Assembly (NCBI GenBank): GCA_036272195.1
Contig: DATAZE010000024.1
Coordinates: 62,001 to 126,000, forward strand
Length of the DNA: 64,000 nucleotides
DNA from: DASXHY01 sp036272195
GTDB taxonomy: Bacteria > Verrucomicrobiota > Verrucomicrobiia > Limisphaerales > DASXHY01
Direction of reading: 5' to 3'
Shown: in pieces, positions 49,958-58,100 of the stretch
Layout: each line of letters begins with the position of its first letter
Numbering within the stretch: the first letter of the stretch is position 1
Translations under genes and position numbers: made by a program
The notes under the pieces: model-generated
Seen by the model: the letters and a program-made list of their open reading frames with translations, nothing else
What the model was told of the DNA's origin: nothing
The model's database searches: none

Positions 49958-51595
49958 TCAAGCTTTGGCCGCTTCAGAGCGGCGGGTGCGAGGGAAACAA
50001 ACGCGGGCCATAGCGTTGAGAAATGAAACCAATTTCTCGTGCGTGCATTCGCCCATGAGGCAAATCTGCATCCAATTTTTCTGGCGCAGATATTCGCTGT
50101 TATAGCTCACGAGATAGCCGGATTCCTGGATCAAGCCGCCGATTTTCAGCGAATTCATTTCTGGCGGCAACGCGATGGTCACCACCGCGGGAGAGTTTTG
50201 AGTGTTCGAACCAATCAACTCGAGTTCAAGCTCGTTCAGCTTCCCGCGCAGGAAACCAGAGAGCGTGATGATTTCGGCAAATCGCTTTTCCCAATCCACA
50301 TGTTTCACGGCGGCATGCAGTGCGTGCAGGAGGTTTGATGAAAACGTAAACGGCACGCCTTGCTGCTGCGAATAGTAGCCAAGATCAAGATAGCGAGGCA
50401 GACGTTCGGGTTGCGGCGTGACGGCGTGATTGTGGAACACCATCGAAATACCGGGATAGGATCGCAGCCCCTTCCCGCTTGAGCAGGAAGCGAGAAAAAC
50501 GCCGCTGAGATCCACCGGAATGGTTCCGATGGAACTGATGCAATCGAGGCAGAGCTTGACCTGGAATTCATCGCACAGCGCTTTAAGGGTGCCCAAATCA
50601 TTCAGCACACCGGTGGAGGTCTCGCAATGCGCGCACCAAATCCAGCCGGGCGCGGGCGTCTGCTCGAGGGCTTTGCGCACAACCCGCAAATCAATTGGCT
50701 GGCCCCAGGGGAACTCAATTTTATCAAAATCAAGACGCCAGCGCCGCGCCTGGTCGATCAGCCGGTTGCCGAATTCGCCGTTGCCCAAGACAATCCCGCG
50801 CTTGTTTTCAAGCGTAAGCTGGCCGCCGATGACGTCATTCGCCAGGGTACCCGAGCCGAGGAACAATTCCACGTTCCTAGTCTGCACCAGTTCACAAAGA
50901 ATCTGCCGCGCGGCGCCGAAGTCCTTCATAAAAATGTCCGCGCGATGCGATTCCGGGGCCTGCTCGAATGCGCGCCGCACTTCGCGTTTCACCGTGACGG
51001 GGCCGGGCAGAAAATTGACCGCGCTCGGCTGAAACGAACGCGACGGCGAGGAACGCAGAAATTCGCGCGCGGTGTTCTCAAAAGTTTCGAGCGTGACGTA
51101 CATCGGCTGGAATTGCGCCTCCCCCGTGCCGACAACCGGCCCGAACGGCACGAAACCCAGGTGCTGGTAAAGCCGGAACTGGCGCGTGGTGCCGGAAATA
51201 ATCGCCAGGTCGTAGCCTTTTTCGATCCCGTGCTGCCAGAGCAAGGCGAGGATTCCCTGCAATACCTGCGCGCCGCGAAATTTTTTCTCGATCGCAAGCA
51301 GGCGGATTTCGCAAATCGTGCGGCCGGCCGGCAGGTAGGAATCGAGATTCGGTAATTTCTGGTCGAGGGAGAACGGGCGGGCGCCGCGGACGGCGAGCAT
51401 GCCGACCAGTTTTTTTCCAGCGAGACAAATCAGGTAGGTGTTTTCCGCGTGAAATTTATCCACCAGCCGATGCGCGGGTGAGGCATGGTGCTGAGGGATT
51501 TCCTCGACGAAAGTTTTGTAGTTGAGCCGATGGATCTGCTCAAACTCCCAGTCTTCATTGGCTGTTTTGAAGGTCAGCGGTTGCCGTGTGCTCAT
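49958..51595 (-). CDS. Fusion of GNAT acyltransferase and class V aminotransferase
   Basis: A 545-aa two-domain protein. Residues ~10-205: a GNAT-type acyltransferase ('EIRLLAIEKKFRGAQVLQGI', 'YDLAIISGTTRQFRLYQHLG'), with an N-terminal half ('FEQIHRLNYKTFVEEIPQHH') resembling autoinducer-synthase/FeeM-like N-acyltransferases. Residues ~225-545: a PLP-dependent class V aminotransferase of the alanine-glyoxylate/2-aminoethylphosphonate type ('NFLPGPVTVKREV', 'LGSGTLANDVIGGQ', 'CETSTGVLNDLGTL', PLP Lys375 in 'ASCSSGKGLRSYPG'). ATG 51595 overlaps the plsY stop (ATGA). Coupling with a glycerolipid enzyme hints at an acylated amino compound, but substrate and product are unknown. The longer frame upstream lies inside plsY. 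Confidence 0.88.
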   Translation of the reverse strand: MSTRQPLTFKTANEDWEFEQIHRLNYKTFVEEIPQHHASPAHRLVDKFHAENTYLICLAGKKLVGMLAVRGARPFSLDQKLPNLDSYLPAGRTICEIRLLAIEKKFRGAQVLQGILALLWQHGIEKGYDLAIISGTTRQFRLYQHLGFVPFGPVVGTGEAQFQPMYVTLETFENTAREFLRSSPSRSFQPSAVNFLPGPVTVKREVRRAFEQAPESHRADIFMKDFGAARQILCELVQTRNVELFLGSGTLANDVIGGQLTLENKRGIVLGNGEFGNRLIDQARRWRLDFDKIEFPWGQPIDLRVVRKALEQTPAPGWIWCAHCETSTGVLNDLGTLKALCDEFQVKLCLDCISSIGTIPVDLSGVFLASCSSGKGLRSYPGISMVFHNHAVTPQPERLPRYLDLGYYSQQQGVPFTFSSNLLHALHAAVKHVDWEKRFAEIITLSGFLRGKLNELELELIGSNTQNSPAVVTIALPPEMNSLKIGGLIQESGYLVSYNSEYLRQKNWMQICLMGECTHEKLVSFLNAMARVCFPRTRRSEAAKA

Positions 51596-52236
51596 AAGGG
51601 TTCGTCGCTTTCCGCCTGCAGATGCCGGCGTCCGATCAGAGTGGAAATTTCGTCCGTGATATTTCTTCTGTGCGCCAATAAAACCAGCCCGCTCACCAGC
51701 GTAATCAACACGACCTGGATGCGGTCCTGTCCCAAAAACAGCGCCACGAGCGGCAAGCAGATGAGCGCGAACAGTCCCGGAAGGATCGTGCGCCATTGCA
51801 CTACAAACGCGCCGAGGAACAACAAGCAATAGACCAGCGCCAGCTTGGGGTCGTAAACCAGGAGTGCGCCAAGAGAAGTGGCCATTCCTTTGCCGCCGTG
51901 AAAACGTAATTGCGCGGGCCAGATATGCCCGGCGACGACGGCGACCATGGTGAAGGCCACGATGCGTTCGTCGGTGGTGAAGTGGCGCGCGGCCCAGACA
52001 GCCAGCCCGCCCTTGCCGAAATCGCAGATGAGTGTGACGAGGAATCCGGTTTTGCCGAGCACACGCCCGACGTTGCGGGCGCCGACGCTGCCGCTGCCCA
52101 GTTCACGAATGTCTTCTCCGAGGCGGCTGCGAACGAGATAATAACCGGCCGCAAAACAACCCAGCAGGTAGGCGCAAAAGCCGATGCCACTGGCCTGGTT
52201 CCAGTTAGCTGAGCGCAGATAATCAACCCACGTCAT
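51592..52236 (-). CDS. plsY: PlsY, acyl-phosphate:glycerol-3-phosphate acyltransferase
   Basis: A 214-aa inner-membrane enzyme that moves an acyl group from acyl phosphate to glycerol 3-phosphate, the first step of phospholipid synthesis. Three conserved motifs are seen: 'ELGSGSVGARNVGRVLGK', 'AGHIWPAQLRFHGGKGMATS' and 'LLAHRRNITDEISTL'. Five or so hydrophobic segments. Its stop overlaps the start of the GNAT/aminotransferase gene by four bases. plsX is not in the window. A 338-nt gap upstream separates it from the divergent lipoprotein gene. Confidence 0.95.
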   Translation of the reverse strand: MTWVDYLRSANWNQASGIGFCAYLLGCFAAGYYLVRSRLGEDIRELGSGSVGARNVGRVLGKTGFLVTLICDFGKGGLAVWAARHFTTDERIVAFTMVAVVAGHIWPAQLRFHGGKGMATSLGALLVYDPKLALVYCLLFLGAFVVQWRTILPGLFALICLPLVALFLGQDRIQVVLITLVSGLVLLAHRRNITDEISTLIGRRHLQAESDEPL

Positions 52237-52486
52237 AGCTGTTTCGCGATTCTCCTAAAATGCTCTGCTCCATCAATACCGCCGCAGTGTAGTCATTACT
52301 CCGGCATCATGTGAATCAAAAAATTAGGGAAAACATTGATTTTTTTGTATGCTAAATTGGTCGGCGAACTTACGTCGACCTGCCTGAAAGCAGAACTACA
52401 AACGGGGTCGTGCGCGGATGCGCCGTGATTTACGCCTGGGAAATTGAGGGGAACGAAATTCGAAAATAGCGGGACACAAAGTTCCG

Positions 52487-52515
52487 TTTCATTACGTCTA
52501 ATTCTATCGTATAAT
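52487..52515 (+). promoter_or_regulatory. Possible sigma-70-type promoter for the lipoprotein gene
   Basis: A perfect TATAAT at 52510-52515 lies 17 nt after TTTCAT (a weak -35 match). It is followed by AGGAG and a short ORF. The -10 is convincing, the -35 is not. Confidence 0.4.
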
Positions 52516-52527
52516 AGGAGTGAACGC

Positions 52528-52557
52528 ATGTCTTCGGGTTCGAAGGCATTCAACTAA
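52528..52557 (+). CDS. Possible nine-codon leader peptide
   Basis: ATG 52528 has AGGAG about 7 nt upstream and reads MSSGSKAFN before TAA at 52555. It ends 16 nt before the lipoprotein start, whose own ribosome site is weak. However, the AGGAG is close to the TATAAT, so it would lie very near the transcript 5' end. Confidence 0.2.
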   Translation: MSSGSKAFN

Positions 52558-52573
52558 AATTAAGAAAAATCGA

Positions 52574-52990
52574 ATGATGAATATTAAATTCATGCGGGCG
52601 GGCGGGCTGTTGGTTGCGGTCGCCGGATTGATGCTGGCATCGGGTTGCATAGTCGAGCCACGCGGACGAGTGATCGTGGCTGCGCCGGGACCCGTCGTGG
52701 TTGCCCCTGCCCCGCCGCCTCCTCCGGAACCGGTTTACGTTCCAGACGATTATGTGTGGGACGGATATGAATATGTCGGCGTAGTCGGCGATCAATGTTT
52801 CTACCTGGGGCCCGGCAATGTGTGGCTCGTCTGCGAACCATTCCGCCTGGAGCGCTTCCATGGATGGGAAAGATATCATCGCGATTGGCGTGTGCATGCG
52901 ATTCGCAATGACCGTTTTCGATCCGACCGCTACGGGCATTATCAACCGCGCCGCGGTGAACCGGCGCGCAGGCGCGACGACCGGCACTAA
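52574..52990 (+). CDS. Small putative lipoprotein, Pro-rich then Tyr/Arg-rich
   Basis: A 138-aa exported protein with a lipoprotein signal: 'AVAGLMLASGC' has a lipobox-like LASGC, so Cys ~25 would be lipid-modified. A Pro-rich linker follows ('VVVAPAPPPPPEPVYVPDDY', about residues 40-60), then a compact Tyr/Trp-rich region 'YVWDGYEYVGVVGDQCFYLG' and an Arg/His-rich basic tail ('RRGEPARRRDDRH'). Likely an outer-membrane or cell-surface lipoprotein of unknown role. The frame reaches back to GTG 52520, but ATG 52574 (MMNIKF) fits the signal. It has its own terminator downstream. Confidence 0.75.
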   Translation: MMNIKFMRAGGLLVAVAGLMLASGCIVEPRGRVIVAAPGPVVVAPAPPPPPEPVYVPDDYVWDGYEYVGVVGDQCFYLGPGNVWLVCEPFRLERFHGWERYHRDWRVHAIRNDRFRSDRYGHYQPRRGEPARRRDDRH

Positions 52991-53018
52991 TCAGAAATCA
53001 AAGAAGAATATCTTTACG

Positions 53019-53051
53019 CAAAAACCCGCAGTGTAAGCTGCGGGTTTTTCG
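53019..53051. terminator. Bidirectional intrinsic terminator
   Basis: Stem AAAACCCGCA / TGCGGGTTTTT with loop GTGTAAGC. It has T-runs on both strands. It lies between the convergent lipoprotein gene and the 74-aa minus-strand gene and can stop both. Confidence 0.88.
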
Positions 53052-53083
53052 TTTGAAAATGGCAACGATACGCGGCGCCAAGG

Positions 53084-53308
53084 TCAGGCTCGCTCGCGTT
53101 GATAGATCGAAAGCTTTGGCAAAACAAAACCGTCGGTGACGTCGGTCTGAAGATAGATAAATTCGACGCCCTCCGACGGGGCTTTGGAGGAGTATTGCAG
53201 GGCGTTAAGGCCCGTTTGAAAATCATGCGCGGCGTCGATATCCGGCGTCCACTGGTTGCCGCCGGCGTAAAAATAGCCCGTCGTCTTGTTGCGCAATAGA
53301 ATCTTCAT
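53084..53308 (-). CDS. Uncharacterised 74-aa protein
   Basis: Not recognised. The likely start is ATG 53308 (MKILLRNKTTGYFYAGGNQW), giving 74 residues. The first half has Tyr/Trp ('TGYFYAGGNQWTPDIDAAHDF') and the second half 'APSEGVEFIYLQTDVTDGFV' and a basic end. No signal peptide, no membrane segment, no known motif. It looks like a compact soluble protein. The frame is open to 53392. It shares the 53019-53051 terminator. The coding reading is supported by length, terminator placement and sensible composition, not by homology. Confidence 0.5.
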   Translation of the reverse strand: MKILLRNKTTGYFYAGGNQWTPDIDAAHDFQTGLNALQYSSKAPSEGVEFIYLQTDVTDGFVLPKLSIYQRERA

Positions 53309-53476
53309 AAATCTAAAAGGCTGCTGCCGAGCGTCTTGCGCGGCAGCAGCGCCCTCGCGAAAATCCATCCCTATTGCCCCGGAATAAATCACGAACCCAT
53401 CAGGCTATACGTAAGGTGCGGTGAAATCTTTCAAAGAATTTTGGGGTTATCTTTTTGATCTAAAACAGCAGAAGTT

Positions 53477-53522
53477 CCGCCCGCTGGACGCGGGCGGTGA
53501 CGCCGCGGCGCGGCGTCTCTAC
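53477..53522. repeat. Family A double hairpin (downstream of the NRPS exporter gene)
   Basis: CCGCCCGCTGGACGCGGGCG G, then GACGCCGCGGCGCGGCGTC and TCTAC. Two hairpins in tandem, the second with the CTAC tail, as in the copies at 3912 and 11224. It lies 10 nt past the exporter stop on the minus strand. Confidence 0.65.
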
Positions 53523-53531
53523 ACGTTCACA

Positions 53532-55190
53532 TTATACCGCAACAGAAGGAGCCAATACCTCGCCGGTCGGCCTCGCTGACGAAGAATCCAGTTTTCCGTA
53601 ACCCAATTTGATCACGCGGTCGGCGACGTCGAAGTATTTGTCGTCGTGCGAAATCACCAGCACGGTTTTACCACGCGCTTTTAGCTCGGGAAGGAGTTGG
53701 GTGTAGAACACGTCCTTGAAGAGCGGGTCCTGGTCGGCGGCCCATTCATCGAAAAGATAGAACGCGCGGTCCTCAAGATACGCGGTGAGCAACGCCAGGC
53801 GCTTGCGCTGGCCTTGCGATACAGCGGTTGTGGAAAGCATGCCGTCTTTCACCTTCACCTTGTGGCTGAGGTGCAATTGATCGAGATACATCTTCGCCTG
53901 TTCGTCGACGTTCCGCGTATCGATGCCGAGAAGATTTTCGAAAAGATAAAAATCCGCGAACACGGCGGAGAAAAGCTGGCGGTAATCATCGCGGTTAATG
54001 TCGGTGACGGGTTTGCCGTCGAGGCGGATTTCGCCGCTTTCCGGCACGTAAAGGCCGGTGATGATTTTCGCGAGGGTGGATTTGCCGCTGCCGTTGCCGC
54101 CGACCAAAAACACCAATTCACCCGGGCGGAAGCGGAGGTTGATCGGACCGAGCGTAAAATGGCTGTCGTCTTTTTCATGATGATAGGTATGCATGATGTT
54201 GACGAGTTCCAGATTCTCAAAAGTCATTTCGGTTTCGTTTCGGTCGATCGGGCATTCTTCGATCGCGCCTTGAGCCAGAGTCAGGCCGAGTTGGCGCACT
54301 TTTTCGAGCGCAACATTGGCGCGGCCGAACAGCGAAAGGCTGCTCATCACGCCAGCGAGCGGACCCATCAAATATAATGTGGTAATGACATAGCCCGTGA
54401 GTGTCTTGGGGCTGATCTGGGAAATTGCGGGCAACAGGAAAAGGATCAGGCCGATGAGGGCGAAGAAAAGGAAATGGCTCCAATTCTGCGCGGCAACGAA
54501 GCGCACCTCGGCGCCGACATTGTGGCGCTGAAAGGCCTCGGTGGCGGTCTGGACATTCTGGGTGAGGAACGAACCGCGACGATTGCGATGGAGCTTGAGT
54601 TCCTTGATGCCCTCGGTCAGCGCTCGGAAATAATTGAACAAGCGATCCTCTTCTTCGCGCGCCTGGTTCAGGCAATGAATGGCGCTCCTGACCATGAGCC
54701 GGTAAACAACCGCGCCGATGAGAATCAAAGCGCACGCGCCGAGCAAAATTTTCCATGACAGCCACCCCAAATAAGCTGCGCCTCCCAGAAGCATCGCCAG
54801 ATTTACAAACACAATGGGGATCGCCAGGAGGGCCTGGGTGATATTAAAGACATCGTCGGTCAAAGCCACCAGCAACCGCGGCGTGCCGAGTTCCTCCAGA
54901 CGACGAAGCGGGACGGTGAGGATTTTGCGAATCAGTTCGCGGCGCAAATTGGCGACCGCGCCCTGCGCGAAACTGGCGAGCAAGGCTTGCGAGATAAAGG
55001 TCGAAACGATTTTCCCGACGCCGAGCGCGATGAAGCCCCACATCAATGCGTGGGCGTGGTGGTCGGTGACGAGCGCGGCGCTGACGAGTGCGATAAGGCC
55101 CATGTTGCACGCGCCGCTGAGCAGCGCGGTCGCGGTGGTGATCAACATCATTCCCCGGCAGGTGCGCCAGATAAATTTAAACAAGTTCAT
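53532..55190 (-). CDS. Cyclic-peptide-type ABC exporter (PvdE/SyrD family)
   Basis: A 552-aa exporter with a transmembrane domain of six segments (residues 1-300) fused to an ATPase domain. ATPase motifs: Walker A 'FLVGGNGSGKSTLAKII', signature-like 'VSQGQRKRLALLTAYLEDR', Walker B 'FYLFDEWAADQDPLFKD' and H-loop 'LVISHDDKYFD'. The sequence style is that of cyclic-peptide and siderophore-precursor exporters (SyrD, PvdE), which serve NRPS clusters and move the peptide across the inner membrane. Its start overlaps the NRPS stop codon by 14 bp, so it is the next gene in the same transcript. It most likely exports the NRPS product. Confidence 0.93.
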   Translation of the reverse strand: MNLFKFIWRTCRGMMLITTATALLSGACNMGLIALVSAALVTDHHAHALMWGFIALGVGKIVSTFISQALLASFAQGAVANLRRELIRKILTVPLRRLEELGTPRLLVALTDDVFNITQALLAIPIVFVNLAMLLGGAAYLGWLSWKILLGACALILIGAVVYRLMVRSAIHCLNQAREEEDRLFNYFRALTEGIKELKLHRNRRGSFLTQNVQTATEAFQRHNVGAEVRFVAAQNWSHFLFFALIGLILFLLPAISQISPKTLTGYVITTLYLMGPLAGVMSSLSLFGRANVALEKVRQLGLTLAQGAIEECPIDRNETEMTFENLELVNIMHTYHHEKDDSHFTLGPINLRFRPGELVFLVGGNGSGKSTLAKIITGLYVPESGEIRLDGKPVTDINRDDYRQLFSAVFADFYLFENLLGIDTRNVDEQAKMYLDQLHLSHKVKVKDGMLSTTAVSQGQRKRLALLTAYLEDRAFYLFDEWAADQDPLFKDVFYTQLLPELKARGKTVLVISHDDKYFDVADRVIKLGYGKLDSSSARPTGEVLAPSVAV

Positions 55191-58100
55191 GCGATAGTTC
55201 TTTTTGGATTGGAGCGGATGAGGGCATTGCCTCCGCCAGGCATTGTTCCATTTGTTCGGCGAGAAATTTTACATTCGGTTCAACAAAGATGTTTTCGTGC
55301 GAGCCAGGGATGTGTTTCACCGTGACACCGCCGTGGGCAATTTTTCCCCAGCAAAAGTCCTCCTCGAACGAACACAAAATCGGCTGGCCGCGCGTGCGCA
55401 GCAGCGTGACGGAGCCTTTGTAAGGGCGCTCGACGTGGGCGACGAGCGCGTTCAAGTGGATCTGCCAAAACTTGAGTTCGCTGTCGGGGAAATGGTTTAC
55501 ATCGATGACTTCATCGAGGTCCACATTGCCGGGGTTATGCCGGCGGCGAAGTTTGGCAGCCAGTTTTCGCCAGACGACCCGCGCCTTGCGCACGATGTAA
55601 CGGCGCTGTTCGCCCGGCTCGAGCAACGTCACAAAATCCTTGATCCAATAATAGGCATTCCGTGCGAAACGATAATGAAACGCCGGACGCCACCAGAGAA
55701 GCCGTTCATATCCCGCGTTGGACGGCGAGGCGTCGATCAGGAGCAACTGCTCCACGCGTTCGCCTTGCGAGCGCAATTGGCGCGCCATTTCGTAAGCCAC
55801 GTTGCCGCCGAAACAATAACCACCTAGAAAATATGGTCCGTGCGGCTGCAAGGCGCGTAATTCCTGAAGATAAAATCGCGCCATGTCTTCGATGTCGTCG
55901 TATTCCTCAAGGCCAATCTGGCCGCGCGACTTGATGCCGTAAATCGGCTGCTCGGGATTCATGTGCTTCGCGAGGTTTGCGTAGCCCCATAAGACATCGC
56001 CACCGGCCCCGTGCACGAGGAACAAGGGCGGGCGCGAGCCTTTGGCCTGCACGGGCACGAGCACCGAGCGCGCGGCACCAGTTTGGTTTCCATCCGCGAG
56101 GCGCGCGATCTCCTCGACCGTGGGCGCCTGGAAGAGTGTCACCAGTGGCAGTTTGCGGCCGGTGAGTTTTTCCAGCTCCGCGAACAATCTCACGGCCAGC
56201 AACGAATGACCGCCGAGCTCGAAAAAGTTGTCCGTAACTCCGACGCGCTCGATGTGCAGCAGTTTTTCCCACAGCCCGCAAATCTGTTTTTCGATTTCGG
56301 TTCGCGGCGCCACGTAAATGTAATCGTCCTGTTCGATGGCACGAACCTCCGTTGTGCCCTCGATCATTTCGTGAATTCGGGCGGGGTCGTTCAGCTCCAG
56401 CGCAATCGACCGGCAACAATCGAATTTGACCGACGGGGCTCCTCGCGCAGATGATTGGCGGTCCTGCTTTTCTTCTTTGATGTTCGCAACTTCCAAAGCT
56501 TGCTTGGCATCGTTAGCCTCAAACCTTACTTCCGCGGCAAATTGCGCCGGAAACACGTAAACGAAGCCGCCATTCAATGGCTGCTTGAATCTCGCGCCAA
56601 CACTTTGAAGGAAATCCAGCGCGGGTTTGTTCTTCGCCGACGGATGGAAATGCAGGTTGATCCGCTGCTTGTTTTGTTTGAAGGCAAAGCGGCCGAGGTG
56701 CGCGAGCATTTCGTGCTCAACGCCGCGACCGAGCACGCGGCAACTTAAGAGGAATGTGTCTACGTCCAACGACTCGGGGCGTTCCTCGCACATCATCACG
56801 CCGACCAGGCCGTAATCACCAAAACGATCGCTGACGGAGACAGTGAAGACGTGATTTCCCGAGGAAACGGGCGAGAGGCCCGTTCCACTATTCATCAACA
56901 ACTGTATTTCGGATTCGGTGCGACGAATGGTTGTGACGTTGAATTGGTTGGTGCGTTGGGTCAGTTGGGACACGCGCGCCAATTGATCAGGGGCCATGGG
57001 CGCGATTTGGATTTTCAGATTCAACCCGGCGATGAAATCAGCGAGGCCGCCGGCCTGGGCGCGCAATTCCTCCCGTTGACGGCCTTCGCGATACATCTCG
57101 GCGCGGCGCGCATCCTCAGCGGTCACCTTCATAACATCGAATGCCCAGCAGTGTTTTAGAAATTGCGGAATTTCGGCGGGATCTTCCGGCAATTGCAACG
57201 TGAGCACGCCGGGGCAATTGGCCTCGACTTCGGCGCATTCAACCGGGTTGTCATCGACAAAAATAAAACTGTCCAGGCCGAGATTTAATTCCCTGGCAAT
57301 GGACTTGATATTTTCAGATTTCGGCGACCAATTCACCCGCCAGGCGGCGAAATGCTCGTGCCGCAACGGCATGTCGAGCCGCTGCACGAAGACTTCGTGC
57401 ACGTCTTCCTCACTGTTCTTGCTGCACACGGCAAGCAACCGCCCGGCCGACGCCTGTTCGCGCATGAAATGCTGCAGCGCTTTTCGAGGCTCATCGAGGC
57501 AGATGCCGCGCGGCCCGTCCTCTCCGCAAACACCGCCCCATAAAGTCTGGTCGCAATCCAGCACGATAACTTTGTGCGGCGCGCGTCGGAGCGCGTGAAA
57601 CTTGCGCATGATCATAGTGGCCAGCGCGGTGAAAAAAACCGGTGTGTAAGGTACGCAACCTAATTCATCGCCGCGCGCGTCATAAAAATCCTCCACCGGA
57701 TACGTCTTCAAAAGTTCGTCCGTAGTGATAACGTAAACGCCGCCTAATTTCTCCAATTCCGCGGCCACCATCCTGGCGATGCCGTCCAGCGCCCTGTCCG
57801 GTCGCGGTTTGTCGGGGCAAAGGACGACCAACAAAGGCGCGGTCATTCGCCCGGATGCGGCCTTGACCGCTGCCAGGAATTCGTGCGCACCCTTTTCGAT
57901 TTTCTCGATGGACCCGGATTCACCGCCGAAATCCTCCAACCTCGCCAGCAGGACATTTGCGCCGCGCGTATTTTTCGCAAGCACGCTGGCCGGGTCGAGC
58001 AACTGCTGGAATACCTGGTTAAACGGCGCGAATTCGAGCTCCACCGGCAATTCAAGCTCACCCATCCAATACCGCAACGGCTCTTCCAGCGGCTCGGCGG

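Larger units (their letters stand above)
52237..52573. other. Intergenic region between plsY and the lipoprotein gene
   Basis: About 340 nt without a normal-sized gene between two divergent genes. It is locally AT-rich on its left side (AAAAAATTAGGGAAAACATT). It holds a short palindrome with the ACTACAAAC tail near 52385-52412 (family B-like) and a likely promoter and short leader ORF at its right end, listed separately. Confidence 0.5.
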
